Assembly (NCBI GenBank): GCA_964588325.1
Contig: CAZPOR010000008.1
Span: 62,001 to 126,000, forward strand
Reading direction: 5' to 3'
From: Thiovibrio sp964588325
GTDB taxonomy: Bacteria > Desulfobacterota > Desulfobulbia > Desulfobulbales > Desulfurivibrionaceae
Length of the DNA stretch: 64,000 nt
Position numbers and translations under genes: made by a program. The notes beneath the pieces are model-generated. The model did not search any database and had not been told where the DNA came from. It was given only the letters and a program-made list of their open reading frames with translations. This document shows, piece after piece, positions 11,063 to 20,368 of this stretch; the first letter of the stretch is position 1; every line of letters starts with the position of its first letter.

Positions 11063-11983
11063 TCAGATGCTGCCCAGAATGCGCTGGAACCGTTGCTGCC
11101 GCAGGGCCATGCCGGACGGGGTCTTGGCCCCGGCAAGCTGGGGCGCAAGGTCGGCGATCCGGTCCGCCGGGTCGGGATGGGTCTTGGCGAAATCAAGCCC
11201 CTGCGGGTTGAGCCGCTGCTTCATCTCGTCAAGCATCGCGACCAGGGCTCGCTGGTCATAGCCGGCCCGGCCAAGAATCACCAGGGCCGCGACGTCGGCC
11301 TCCCGTTCAAAGGCCCGGGAATAGCCGCTGTTGACCAGGGTTGCGGTGACGTCGTGGATGGAATCCTCGAATATCCCGGTGAGCTGCGCCAGTTGCGGTC
11401 CCCCGGCCTGCTTGGCCCCTTCCGTGGCCATGATGGAAAAGGCGCTGGTCACCCTGCTGGTCTTAATGGCCTGCAGCCCGTGCTTGAGTTGCACATGGGC
11501 GATTTCGTGGGCCAAAACCGCGGCCAGAGTGTCCTCGTCCTTGCAGCAGCGCAGCATGCCCCGGCTGATAAAGATCAAGCCGCCCGGCGCGGCAAAGGCG
11601 TTGATCCCTTCATCCTCCAGGAGGACAAAATGATAGCCGCCGTAAGTTTCCGGCATGTCGGAAACCCTGGCCAGGGACTGGCCCACCAGATTGAGGTACT
11701 GCACGGTCTGGGGGTCGGTGCGGGGCTGGTATTTTCCCAGCAGGGTGGCGCCCACCGCGCGGCCCACATAGTATTCCTGCTCCGGCGTGATATCGGTGAA
11801 GGCCTTTTCCAGGGCCACGGCGGTTTTCTTGAGCGCGCCCACCTGAGACTCGCTGAGCCTGAAACCGCCCACCTGGACCGCCCCGAGGCCGTCGATCACA
11901 TCGGTGGTCTTGCACCCGGCAACCAGCACGGCGCAAGAGAAGAGCAGCGCGACAGCGAGGAGAACGGATCGTTTATTTTCCAT
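11063..11983 (-). CDS. M48-family metalloprotease lipoprotein
   Basis: The ~306-residue product begins with a lipoprotein signal (lipobox LVAGC, cysteine ~24) and contains the zinc protease motif HEIAH within AVLAHEIAHVQLKHG, followed by a downstream acidic FEREADVAAL zinc ligand segment. This is the layout of BepA/LoiP-type periplasmic M48 proteases that trim or assemble outer-membrane proteins. The ATG at 11983 is preceded by AAGGAGAC at good spacing. The gene overlaps the end of the SH3-domain gene upstream by 11 bases, and is followed two bases later by the cyclase, so the set is an operon. Confidence 0.9.
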   Translation of the reverse strand: MENKRSVLLAVALLFSCAVLVAGCKTTDVIDGLGAVQVGGFRLSESQVGALKKTAVALEKAFTDITPEQEYYVGRAVGATLLGKYQPRTDPQTVQYLNLVGQSLARVSDMPETYGGYHFVLLEDEGINAFAAPGGLIFISRGMLRCCKDEDTLAAVLAHEIAHVQLKHGLQAIKTSRVTSAFSIMATEGAKQAGGPQLAQLTGIFEDSIHDVTATLVNSGYSRAFEREADVAALVILGRAGYDQRALVAMLDEMKQRLNPQGLDFAKTHPDPADRIADLAPQLAGAKTPSGMALRQQRFQRILGSI

Positions 11984-12473
11984 GACCGGCGTCTCCTTCG
12001 GGGTTCTGCAAGCCGCCCTTGGCAAGGAATTCCCGCATGGCCTCGGAACTCACCTGAATCCGCTCCATCCAATCCACCGAGGCATAATCGAGATTCTTCC
12101 CCCTGGCTTTGTACTCGGCCTCCACTTGCGCATTGAAGCCCTTGCCGCCCAGGGCCAATTCATCCTCCGAGGCTCCACTCCCCAGCCGTTCGCCCGGTTT
12201 CAGGGTAATGGCCTTGGCAATGAGGCTGGCGCTGTGCATCCACCCTTCCCGTCCGTGTCGCTGGTCCCGCACCCTGAGCCACAGGCCTTGCTCCTCCAGC
12301 ACGTCCACCCGCTCGCCATAGCCGAGGGTGGCGATGATCTTCCCGAAGGGCATGGGGGAAACCCTTACCGCACCCTTCCGCACGGCGACGCTTTGCCACC
12401 CCTGCCCGGCCCAAACCGCGGTGGCGGCAAGGGAAAGAACCAGAAACACAACCAGCTTTATCCGGAGGCCCAT
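11973..12473 (-). CDS. Secreted SH3-domain protein
   Basis: The ~166-residue product starts with a signal peptide (GLRIKLVVFLVLSLAATAVWA) and has one bacterial SH3 domain (~25-85; KGAVRVSPMPFGKIIATLGYG and GLWLRVRD...GREGWMHS). The C-terminal half is hydrophilic and rich in charged residues. Bacterial SH3 domains usually bind cell-wall material or proteins in the periplasm. It precedes and overlaps the M48 protease gene, so a role as its periplasmic partner is reasonable. The start is the ATG at 12473 with AGGA upstream; the further-upstream alternative is a TTG. Confidence 0.85.
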   Translation of the reverse strand: MGLRIKLVVFLVLSLAATAVWAGQGWQSVAVRKGAVRVSPMPFGKIIATLGYGERVDVLEEQGLWLRVRDQRHGREGWMHSASLIAKAITLKPGERLGSGASEDELALGGKGFNAQVEAEYKARGKNLDYASVDWMERIQVSSEAMREFLAKGGLQNPEGDAGHGK

Positions 12474-12849
12474 GATGTTTTTCCTGAAAAATTTTGCTGT
12501 GTTGAACAACGGCCACTGCTCATCCTAGCACAGGAGATTCCCCGAGACAATGGGACAGCAAGTCATTTTTTCCGGTTCAGCCATGCCGGAACATGTTCCA
12601 TTTTCCTTTGCACCACACCGTGCAATCCGCCCCCCGTTTCCCTACACTATTGTTATTTCCTTCCGTGAGGCACGCAGACTCGCACTCCGCGGCAAGGACC
12701 ATGCGCGGTCCCTGCCTGCATGCAAAAATAGGAGTTGAAAATAATAATTATAATTACTATATAACGGACAACTACAATTTCCTCGCCGTCACAGGCCCCC
12801 GCAATCCTTTATCCACAAGCCGATTGTACCCCCTCTCTGGAGCAGACCG
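12474..12849. other. Divergent intergenic region with AT-rich core and a DnaA-box match
   Basis: This 376-base gap separates the divergent SH3-M48 operon and the chemoreceptor gene. It has an AT-rich stretch at 12735-12780 that could hold promoters. A perfect TTATCCACA, the DnaA-box consensus, occurs at 12809-12817. One box alone does not make an origin, and no cluster was seen. Confidence 0.5.
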
Positions 12850-14385
12850 ATGAATTTTGCACATTTTTCCCTGGCCAAAAAACTGGCAGCGGGCTTTGGC
12901 TTGCTGGTTCTTCTTTCCGCCATCGGCGCAAGCTTTGCCGTGTTCAAATCCTCGCAGATGGTAACCTCCGTCACAGACCTGGAAAACACCCATCTTCCCT
13001 TGGCCTATATGGGCGGAGAACTGGCCCTCCTGGTCAGCCGCCAACAGCTTGCCGCAGCAAACTTCGTCATCCACAAGGACCCTGCCTACCGGGATCGCTT
13101 CGACCGCCTGGACAAAGAAGCGGACGAAACCTTTGGACGCGTCCGCGCAACCATTCAGGCAGACGAAGAATTGATGCAGGCTGGCTGGCTTGAAAAGATC
13201 GAGACCATCGTCCAGTTGCACGACACGCTGGCCCCGGCGGGACGGGAGATGATGGACGCAGCCCAGGCGGAAAATCCTGCCCTGCTCTCGGAAAAGGCAG
13301 AGACCGAGGAGGCGGCAGGGGACAAGATCCGCGAGGCCATCTCCGGATTCGGCGCAATCAACACCACCGAAGGGAAACATGTCGCCAACGAGGCCCTTAC
13401 CGAAGGCCGCACGCTCCAGGCCCTGATGATCCTCATTGCCATCGGCATCTCCATCGGCGGCTGCGCCCTGGCCTTTGTCATCACCCGCGGCATCACCGTG
13501 CCCCTTAAAAAAGCAATCAGCGGACTGACTGCGGGCGCCAACCATATCTCCGCCGCATCCGGCCAGGTGGCAAGCGCAGGGCAGCAACTGGCGGAAGGCG
13601 CCACCGAACAGGCGGCCTCCCTTGAAGAAACCTCCGCCTCCATGGAAGAGATCTCCTCCATGACAAAAAACAGCTCGGACAACGCCCTTGAGGCCAACAC
13701 GGTGATGGGCGAAGTAAACAGTGTCGCCAACCAGGCTGCCGCCTCCATGCGGCAGCTCACCTCCGCCATGGGCGAGATCTCCTCCGCCAGCGAAAAAACC
13801 TCGAAAATCATCAAGACCATCGACGAGATCGCCTTCCAGACCAACCTGCTCGCCCTCAATGCCGCCGTGGAAGCGGCCCGGGAAACCGCGGATCTGATCG
13901 AACAAACGGTACACAAGGTCCAGGAAGGCACGGTGCTCGTTCACAAAACCAACGATGAATTCAGCAAGGTTTCCACCGGCACCGGCAAGGTTTCGGTGCT
14001 GATCAATGAAATTTCCTCCGCGACAAAAGAGCAGACCGAAGGGGTTGGCCAGATCAACATTGCCCTGCAGGAAATGGACACCGTGGTGCAAAGCAATGCC
14101 GCCACCGCCGAGGAATCGGCTTCCGCCTCGGAGGAACTCTTTGCCGAAAGCAACACCCTGCTCGGCCATGTCCGCGAACTGCAGACCTTGATCACCGGGG
14201 AGGGCGGACCCAGTTCTGGCGCAATGGCTTCCCAGACGCAAGGCAATCCGGCGCAGGGCAAAACCACGGGGCTCCGGGCGGCAATGCCGCAAAAACAACC
14301 ACGGCCCCGCGCCATCTCGCACGGCGCGAAAAAGACGGCCAAAGAGGTCATCCCCTTTGGCGAGGAAGAATTCGAAGATTTCTAA
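12850..14385 (+). CDS. Methyl-accepting chemotaxis protein lacking the hairpin tip
   Basis: The 511-residue receptor has a first membrane helix (~13-33), a ~150-residue periplasmic four-helix-type sensor, a second helix (~195-215), a shortened HAMP-like link and a cytoplasmic coiled-coil signalling domain. The N-terminal helix of that hairpin reads normally to ALNAAVEAAR (R344), but the next residues are ETADLIEQT. The usual ~27 residues in between, containing the GKGFAVVADEVR-type tip that contacts CheA and CheW, are absent, with the reading frame kept. A terminator follows the gene. As written the protein should not activate CheA normally, though an assembly collapse at a repeat is possible. 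Confidence 0.9.
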   Translation: MNFAHFSLAKKLAAGFGLLVLLSAIGASFAVFKSSQMVTSVTDLENTHLPLAYMGGELALLVSRQQLAAANFVIHKDPAYRDRFDRLDKEADETFGRVRATIQADEELMQAGWLEKIETIVQLHDTLAPAGREMMDAAQAENPALLSEKAETEEAAGDKIREAISGFGAINTTEGKHVANEALTEGRTLQALMILIAIGISIGGCALAFVITRGITVPLKKAISGLTAGANHISAASGQVASAGQQLAEGATEQAASLEETSASMEEISSMTKNSSDNALEANTVMGEVNSVANQAAASMRQLTSAMGEISSASEKTSKIIKTIDEIAFQTNLLALNAAVEAARETADLIEQTVHKVQEGTVLVHKTNDEFSKVSTGTGKVSVLINEISSATKEQTEGVGQINIALQEMDTVVQSNAATAEESASASEELFAESNTLLGHVRELQTLITGEGGPSSGAMASQTQGNPAQGKTTGLRAAMPQKQPRPRAISHGAKKTAKEVIPFGEEEFEDF

Positions 14386-14422
14386 ACCGGGGATGCAGTC
14401 GCGGCCGGACAGGCCCGTTACG

Positions 14423-14463
14423 AAAAAGACGCCACCGGCGCGGGTATGCCGGTGGCGTCTTTG
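14423..14463. terminator. Bidirectional intrinsic terminator
   Basis: A long stem (GACGCCACCGGC / GCCGGTGGCGTC) with an eight-base loop is flanked by AAAA on the left and TTT on the right. It lies between the convergent chemoreceptor and ppnP genes and can serve both. Confidence 0.85.
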
Positions 14464-14472
14464 TTGGCGATT

Positions 14473-14787
14473 CTATTTTACAAACGAACAACAATAATCG
14501 GTAAGGCTTCGCACCTTCAAACCGAACTTGGAGTGGGGCGGCACTTCGAAGGATTCTCCGCCCTTGACCGTCTTCCACTCCGACGCCCCAGGCAGCAGAA
14601 CCTCCAGCTCGCCGGCCATGATCTCCATGAGCTCCTTGTCCGCCGTGTTGAATTCATATTCTCCGGGCAGCATGACCCCAAGGGTCTTCTGGGAGCCGTC
14701 GGCGAACACCACCGTCCGGCTGGTGACCTTGCCGTCGAAATAGACATTGGCTTTTTTTACGATGGTGACATTGTTGAATTCAGGCAT
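14473..14787 (-). CDS. ppnP: Pyrimidine/purine nucleoside phosphorylase PpnP
   Basis: The 104-residue product matches PpnP (YaiE, DUF1255), a small cupin that splits nucleosides with phosphate. Characteristic stretches are FDGKVTSRTV, GVMLPGEYEF, LEVLLPGASEW and SFEVPPHSKF, and the length is close to the 94 residues of the E. coli protein. The start at MPEFNN is preceded by GAGAGGAAA. It is the only gene on its transcript, enclosed by terminators on both sides. Confidence 0.92.
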   Translation of the reverse strand: MPEFNNVTIVKKANVYFDGKVTSRTVVFADGSQKTLGVMLPGEYEFNTADKELMEIMAGELEVLLPGASEWKTVKGGESFEVPPHSKFGLKVRSLTDYCCSFVK

Positions 14788-14948
14788 GGGTGTTTCCTCT
14801 CTTGTCTTGCGGTTTCCCGATAAAAAAATTCCCGTCCGGATAGAGACGGGAAGATGTGATGTCCGTTCCAACCTCCTAGCTTCTTTATAACCGGGCCGGA
14901 CAAATTGCAAGATTTTGTTGCGCGTCCTTTCCCAAGCCCCCGGATAAG

Positions 14949-14977
14949 AAAAAAGGCCACCCGTGGGCAGCCTTTTT
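14949..14977. terminator. Intrinsic terminator after the DUF1566-like gene
   Basis: A hairpin with arms GGC-CA-CCC and GGG-CA-GCC (two unpaired bases in each arm) lies between six A and five T. It sits 27 bases beyond the stop of the minus-strand gene ending at 15004. Confidence 0.65.
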
Positions 14978-15003
14978 CGCATACGCCTTATTTGTTTACC
15001 GGA

Positions 15004-15942
15004 TCACATGGTGCGGCACACCCTGCCGAACCCGCCCGGGATCGTGCCCGAGGCCCAGAATGCCGTGGCCTGTTTGAAATCCATAAACCAATAGCCGCCG
15101 GGCTTGCGCTGGTCGGCTAAAAAAATAAAGGGCTGCTCCTTGGAAAAACAGGGATGAAGATGGACGCCCTTTTCATTGACCCGCGGCTCAAGAAGAGAAA
15201 ACCCCTCTTCCATGGTGGGCAGCCGCCAGCCGGAAAAGCCGGCAAAGCGCTGGTCATTCAACTCCGCCACATATTTCTGCACATTGCGGATGGTGGTGAG
15301 ATCGCAGCCGCCCCGCTGCCACATGAGCCCGGTGGCCCCATCGGTAACGGTGAGGCCGTCGCCGTTGTCCACCAGCAGATTGCGGAAATTCCCCATGGGG
15401 TTGCGGCGGCTGTCGTAACAGCCGATTCTCGCCGCAAGAGTCGCGGCCTCCAATTCGCTTACCACTCCCCCGGCCGCCCGCAGAACGACCCGCTCCACCG
15501 GCGGCAAGGAATCACCCTTGCGCGGAAGTCCTGTCTCCATGATCTCCTGCGGCACGGAGTTGTCCACCAGCGCGATCCGGGAGGAATCCTCGCTCTCGAT
15601 GATTTTTTCCAGCAGCCATTGCTTGATTCCCTCGTCAATGGCGTAGCTCTGGTCCCGCATGTCCTTGCCCTGCCGGGACACGCAGTTCTTCAGCATCTCC
15701 TGCGGGCAGTCGATGTAAGCAAGAATCTTGGCGTGCTTGACGCCCCGCTCCATCAGGCAGAGCTTGGCGGGAGAACTCCAGTTGTCGATATAAAAATAAT
15801 AGTGCAGCTCCGAGTTGCTGCGAATCCGTTCCTGGTTCTTGCCGCCCCAGCTCTCGAACATGGCAAAGGTATCCGAGGGCGTAAGATCCCAGTCGATCGA
15901 CACAGGCTGATCACCCATACCCAGCTTTTCCGCTAATCCCAT
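15004..15942 (-). CDS. DUF1566 (Lcl C-terminal)-like protein with unknown N-domain
   Basis: The ~312-residue product has a C-terminal DUF1566-type domain (~200-312) with TGLMWQRGG, FSGWRLPTMEE and the closing FGRVCRTM, a fold found in many secreted and cell-surface-associated bacterial proteins. The N-terminal 190 residues, rich in acidic and aromatic residues, match no family I know. There is no signal peptide, so it probably acts in the cytoplasm. The ATG at 15942 has GAGGAGGTG seven bases upstream. It is divergent from glgX. Confidence 0.75.
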   Translation of the reverse strand: MGLAEKLGMGDQPVSIDWDLTPSDTFAMFESWGGKNQERIRSNSELHYYFYIDNWSSPAKLCLMERGVKHAKILAYIDCPQEMLKNCVSRQGKDMRDQSYAIDEGIKQWLLEKIIESEDSSRIALVDNSVPQEIMETGLPRKGDSLPPVERVVLRAAGGVVSELEAATLAARIGCYDSRRNPMGNFRNLLVDNGDGLTVTDGATGLMWQRGGCDLTTIRNVQKYVAELNDQRFAGFSGWRLPTMEEGFSLLEPRVNEKGVHLHPCFSKEQPFIFLADQRKPGGYWFMDFKQATAFWASGTIPGGFGRVCRTM

Positions 15943-16069
15943 GGCGCACCTCCTCAGTTTTATTGTCATCTTCTCTCTGGAAACGATATAATGAATGCAT
16001 CACTTTAAAACTAATAATTATTACCAATATATAAGTGCTGCTTTCATTCCGGGCAAGAGGAAATACGCC

Positions 16070-18169
16070 ATGCGCAAAGAAAAATTTACCACGGGCGCCG
16101 GATACCCGCTTCCCCTGGGCTCGTTCCTGAAGCCGGAAGGGGTTAATTTCGCCATATTTTCCCGCCATGCCGAGGCCGTTACCCTGGTCTTGTTCAAGTC
16201 CGGCGCTGAGGATCCCTGCGCCGAGATCCCCCTTGACCCGAAGATCAACCGGACCGGCAACATCTGGCATATCCTGCTCCACGATCTCGACACCACCCTG
16301 CGCTATGGCTACCGCATGTCCGGCCCATACGATCCCAAGGGGGCGGGCCATTTCTTCGCCACCGGAAACCTGCTGCTCGACCCTTACGCCAAAGCCCTTA
16401 CCGGCGGATCGGAGTGGGGGGTCGCTTACTGCCGCTCCGGCCTCTGCACCCCGCTGTCCACCTTCCAGCGGCGCTGCTGCATTATCGGCGACGAATTCGA
16501 CTGGGAAGGCGACCGTCCCCTCAATATTCCCCTGGAAAAGAGCATCATCTACGAACTCCATGTCCGGGGTTTCACCCGGCACGAAAGCTCCGGCGTACCC
16601 AACCCCGGCACCTACCAGGGAATAGTGGAAAAGATTCCCTATCTCAAGAAACTGGGCATTACCGCGGTGGAGCTTCTGCCGGTCACCGAGTTCAACGAGC
16701 ACGAGATCACCAACTCCAACCCTTTCACCGGGGAGAGGCTGAAGAATTTCTGGGGCTACAGCCCCATCTCCTTTTTCGCGCCCAAAGCGGCTTATGCGGT
16801 CAACGGCCGCAACGGCAACCAGGTCCGGGAGTTCAAGGAGATGGTCAAGGCGTTGCATAAGGCCGGGATCGAGGTGATCCTCGACGTAGTCTTCAACCAC
16901 ACGGCGGAAGGCGGCGGCAATGGGCCGGTGATCAGCTTCCGGGGGCTGGACAACGTCATCTACTATCTGCTGGACCCGCGGAGCCGGGAGTATCTCAACT
17001 TCTCCGGCTGCGGCAACACGGTGAACTGCAACCACCCCCTGGTCCGCCACCTGATCATGGATTGCCTGCGCTACTGGGTGGTCGAGATGCATGTGGACGG
17101 CTTCCGCTTCGATCTGGCCAGCGTCCTGGGCCGCGATCAGCAGGGCCATGTGCTCTCCAACCCCCCCATGGTGGAAAAGATCGCCGAGGATCCCATCCTC
17201 GCCCACACCAAGATCATCGCCGAGGCGTGGGATGCCGCGGGCCTCTATCAGGTGGGAAGTTTTTCCACCAACCGGCGCTGGGCGGAATGGAACGGCCAAT
17301 TCCGCGATGATGTCCGCCGCTTCCTCTGCGGGCATGAGGGCATGGTTGCCCCGCTTGCCACCCGCATCGCGGGCAGCGCCGACCTCTATCAGGACGACGG
17401 CCGCTCCCCGCGCAACTCCATCAATTTCATCACCAGCCATGACGGCTTCACCCTCTATGACCTGGTCAGCTACAACACCAAACACAACCTGGCCAACGGC
17501 GAGGACAACCGGGACGGCGGCAATGATAATCTCAGTTGGAACAGCGGCAGCGAAGGAGCAACGGACAACGCAACCATTGCCGGGCTGCGCCTCCGGAGGA
17601 TCAAAACCTTTGCCGCCATCCTCATGCTTTCCCAAGGAGTGCCCATGCTGGTGGCAGGCGATGAATTCGGGCGGACCCAACAGGGCAACAACAATGCCTA
17701 TTGCCAGGACAATGAAACAAGCTGGCTCAATTGGGAGTTGGCCAAGCAGAACCACGGACTGCTGCGTTTTTTCACCCAGATCATCGCCTTGCGGAAAAGC
17801 CACCCCGTATTCCACCGCACCGATTTTTTCCCCGCCACGGAAGAAAACCCGGAAATCGAGTGGCAATCCACCACGCCGGGAAGGCCCGACTGGTCGCCGG
17901 CCTGCAAGACCCTGGCCTTTGTTCTGCACGGAACCACCGCCGGGATGCGGCGCGACGATGATTTTTTCGTCATGCTCAACGGCGGGCACACCTCCGCCGA
18001 CTTCATCATCCCCGCGCCGCCCGCAGGCCGATTCTGGCATCGGCTGATCGACACCTCAGCCCCATCCCCGAAGGATATCGTCAGCGAAGCCAAGAGCCAG
18101 CCGGTGCGGGACGCCTCAATTACCGTGGCGAATCTGGCAGCGACAATCTTTATCTCCAAACCCTGCTGA
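16070..18169 (+). CDS. glgX: Glycogen debranching enzyme GlgX (isoamylase-type)
   Basis: The ~699-residue product is a GH13 alpha-1,6-glucosidase of the GlgX/TreX class. An N-terminal carbohydrate-binding segment (~1-130) precedes the barrel with VILDVVFNHTAEGG, the nucleophile motif DGFRFDLASV, the acid/base motif IIAEAWDAAG and the transition-state motif NFITSHDGF. It removes side branches from glycogen left by phosphorylase. The ATG at 16070 is preceded by AGAGGAAA. A GDSL hydrolase gene follows after seven bases. Confidence 0.94.
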   Translation: MRKEKFTTGAGYPLPLGSFLKPEGVNFAIFSRHAEAVTLVLFKSGAEDPCAEIPLDPKINRTGNIWHILLHDLDTTLRYGYRMSGPYDPKGAGHFFATGNLLLDPYAKALTGGSEWGVAYCRSGLCTPLSTFQRRCCIIGDEFDWEGDRPLNIPLEKSIIYELHVRGFTRHESSGVPNPGTYQGIVEKIPYLKKLGITAVELLPVTEFNEHEITNSNPFTGERLKNFWGYSPISFFAPKAAYAVNGRNGNQVREFKEMVKALHKAGIEVILDVVFNHTAEGGGNGPVISFRGLDNVIYYLLDPRSREYLNFSGCGNTVNCNHPLVRHLIMDCLRYWVVEMHVDGFRFDLASVLGRDQQGHVLSNPPMVEKIAEDPILAHTKIIAEAWDAAGLYQVGSFSTNRRWAEWNGQFRDDVRRFLCGHEGMVAPLATRIAGSADLYQDDGRSPRNSINFITSHDGFTLYDLVSYNTKHNLANGEDNRDGGNDNLSWNSGSEGATDNATIAGLRLRRIKTFAAILMLSQGVPMLVAGDEFGRTQQGNNNAYCQDNETSWLNWELAKQNHGLLRFFTQIIALRKSHPVFHRTDFFPATEENPEIEWQSTTPGRPDWSPACKTLAFVLHGTTAGMRRDDDFFVMLNGGHTSADFIIPAPPAGRFWHRLIDTSAPSPKDIVSEAKSQPVRDASITVANLAATIFISKPC

Positions 18170-18176
18170 ACCAGCC

Positions 18177-18683
18177 ATGCAGCTCCTGTTCCTTGGCGAT
18201 TCTCTTATTGAATTTCACAACTGGGAGACCTGTTTTCCCGGACATCGGGTGATCAACGCCGGCAGGGCCGGAGAAACAGTGGCCGGCCTGCTCGCCAACC
18301 TTCCCCGGCTCCTGCGCCGCTGCCCCGACCCGGAGCGCGTGGTTATCATGATCGGCACCAACAATCTGCTCAGGGAGGAATATGGCTTTCTGCCCGAATA
18401 CGCGGAGATCCTGGACCTTCTAGGCAGCATCCTCCCCCCGGCGCAGATTACCGTCACCGGTCTGCCACCCATCCGAGCCCCCCATCTGGCACCTTCCGTC
18501 GTTCCCCGCCTGAACGAGAGGTTGCTCCAGCTCAGCCAACAGAAAAAAACCGCGTTCCTGGATTTGTGCTCGGCCTTCAACACCGGGGAGCCGGACGCTG
18601 CCGCCTGCTTCACCGGGGACGGAGTCCATTTCAGCGAGAGGGGATACGCCATCTGGTCTGCCTGGATTGCCCGCGTTTTGTAG
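18177..18683 (+). CDS. SGNH/GDSL-type hydrolase
   Basis: The 168-residue product carries the SGNH hydrolase blocks: GDSLIEF at residue 7 (block I serine), a glycine in NAGRAGET, GTNN (block III) and DGVHFSERGY (block V Asp and His). This family hydrolyses esters of small molecules or lipids. There is no signal peptide, so it probably acts in the cytoplasm. It lies seven bases after glgX and is likely co-transcribed, but a link to glycogen use is only positional. Confidence 0.88.
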   Translation: MQLLFLGDSLIEFHNWETCFPGHRVINAGRAGETVAGLLANLPRLLRRCPDPERVVIMIGTNNLLREEYGFLPEYAEILDLLGSILPPAQITVTGLPPIRAPHLAPSVVPRLNERLLQLSQQKKTAFLDLCSAFNTGEPDAAACFTGDGVHFSERGYAIWSAWIARVL

Positions 18684-18808
18684 CATTTTCCTTCGAATCT
18701 TCCCGTGTCCGCACATTTTCAGATGCACAATCAGACAAATTTGTTATAATCGGTGGCGGCGTATCGCATACGCGTATACCAAACCGTAAGAAAAGCTTGG
18801 GAGAAGCC

Positions 18809-20359
18809 ATGCCTGAAAACAACCGCGAACCCATTGATCTGGCCACCCTGTACGAAATAACCCGGGCGCTGGCCTCCTCGGACGACCTGCGCAAATGTTT
18901 GGAGGAAAGCCTCACCGTGCTGGCAGCCCGCACCAGTCTTGGAAACGGCGCGGTGACCATCGCCAATCCGCTCACCGGCCAGATCGAAACCGAGGTGGCC
19001 CCCGGCATGACCGCGGAAGCCCGGAAGCGCGGGATCTACAAATTCGGCGAGGGCATCACCGGACGGGTGGTGGCCAGCGGCGCCCCCATCGTAGTGCCCC
19101 AGATCAGCCAGGAACCGCTCTTTCTGAACAAGACCCGGGCCAGGGCCGAGAAAAACCAGGAAGCCCTCTCCTTTCTCTGCGTGCCCATCAAGCACGGGGC
19201 CAGCACCATCGGCGCCCTGAGCGTGGACCGCAACTACCATGAGGGGTTGGATTTTGAACAGGATCTGCAGTTCCTCACCGTGCTCTCCGGCCTCATCGCC
19301 CAGACCGTGGTCCGCATCCAGGCGGTGAATCAGGAGCGGGAGCGGTTGGTGCAGGAGAACACCCAGCTCAGGCGGGAGCTTTCGGAAAAATACCGGGTGG
19401 CCAGCATCATCAGCAATTCGAACCGGATGCAGGAGGTGTTCGAGATGATCCACCGGGTGGCGGACTCCAACGCCACCATCCTGCTGCGCGGCGAATCCGG
19501 CACCGGCAAGACCATGGTGGCCAAGGCCGTCCACCACAACAGCAAGCGCGCCAAGGCCCCGTTCGTGGTGGTCAACTGCTCGGCCCTGCCGGAAACCTTG
19601 CTGGAGTCCGAGCTGTTCGGCCACGAAAAAGGGGCTTTCACCGGGGCGCAGGCCGCCAAGAAGGGCCGCTTCGAACTGGCCGAGGGCGGCACCCTGTTTC
19701 TCGACGAAATCGGTGAACTGAGCCAAGGCGTGCAGGTCAAGCTGCTCAACGTGGTGCAGGACCGCGAATTCCAGCGGCTGGGCGGCATCGCCCCCATCAA
19801 ATGCAATGTCCGGCTGATCACCGCCACCAACAAGGACCTGGAAAAGGCCGTGGAAGAAGGCTCCTTCCGGGAAGACCTCTACTACCGGCTCAACGTCTTC
19901 CCCATCTACCTGCCCCCCCTGCGGGAACGCCGCACCGACATCATGCTCCTGGCCGATTTCTTCCTCCAGAAATACAACGAGGAAAACAACAAGCAGATCC
20001 GCCGCATTTCCACCCCGGCCATCGACCTCCTGGTCCAATACCACTGGCCGGGCAATGTGCGGGAGCTGCAAAACTGCATCGAGCGGGCGGTGCTGATCTG
20101 CGACGAGGATTCGATCAAGAGCTACCACCTGCCGCCGTCGCTACAGACCTCCGACTCGGTGAGCGAACACGCCAACCCGGTTTCCTTTGCCGCGGCCGTG
20201 GACAATTTCGAGCGGGAGCTGATCATCGACAGCCTGAAGAAATGCCAGGGCAACCAGACCAAGGCCGCGCAACTGCTGGACACCAGCCTCAGGATCATCA
20301 ACTACAAGATCGCCAAGCTCAACATCAACCCCCGCCAGTTCAAGCTCAACAAGCGATAG
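18809..20359 (+). CDS. Sigma-54-dependent transcriptional activator with GAF domain
   Basis: The ~516-residue product has an N-terminal GAF sensor (~10-175), a sigma-54 AAA+ domain (~205-440) with GESGTGKT, the sigma-54 contact loop GAFTGA and the Walker B-type GGTLFLDEIGEL, and a C-terminal Fis-type helix-turn-helix (NQTKAAQLLDTSLRIINYKI). This is the layout of NifA-like activators, but no nif genes are near and the ligand of the GAF domain is unknown. The start at MPENNREP is preceded by GGGAGAAG. A TATAAT appears about 60 bases upstream. Confidence 0.93.
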   Translation: MPENNREPIDLATLYEITRALASSDDLRKCLEESLTVLAARTSLGNGAVTIANPLTGQIETEVAPGMTAEARKRGIYKFGEGITGRVVASGAPIVVPQISQEPLFLNKTRARAEKNQEALSFLCVPIKHGASTIGALSVDRNYHEGLDFEQDLQFLTVLSGLIAQTVVRIQAVNQERERLVQENTQLRRELSEKYRVASIISNSNRMQEVFEMIHRVADSNATILLRGESGTGKTMVAKAVHHNSKRAKAPFVVVNCSALPETLLESELFGHEKGAFTGAQAAKKGRFELAEGGTLFLDEIGELSQGVQVKLLNVVQDREFQRLGGIAPIKCNVRLITATNKDLEKAVEEGSFREDLYYRLNVFPIYLPPLRERRTDIMLLADFFLQKYNEENNKQIRRISTPAIDLLVQYHWPGNVRELQNCIERAVLICDEDSIKSYHLPPSLQTSDSVSEHANPVSFAAAVDNFERELIIDSLKKCQGNQTKAAQLLDTSLRIINYKIAKLNINPRQFKLNKR

Positions 20360-20368
20360 AGGCAGGCC

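Noticed and set aside
15911..18040. A 709-residue open frame opposite glgX
   Set aside because: It is the antisense of a clear GlgX gene in GC-rich DNA and has no recognisable domain.
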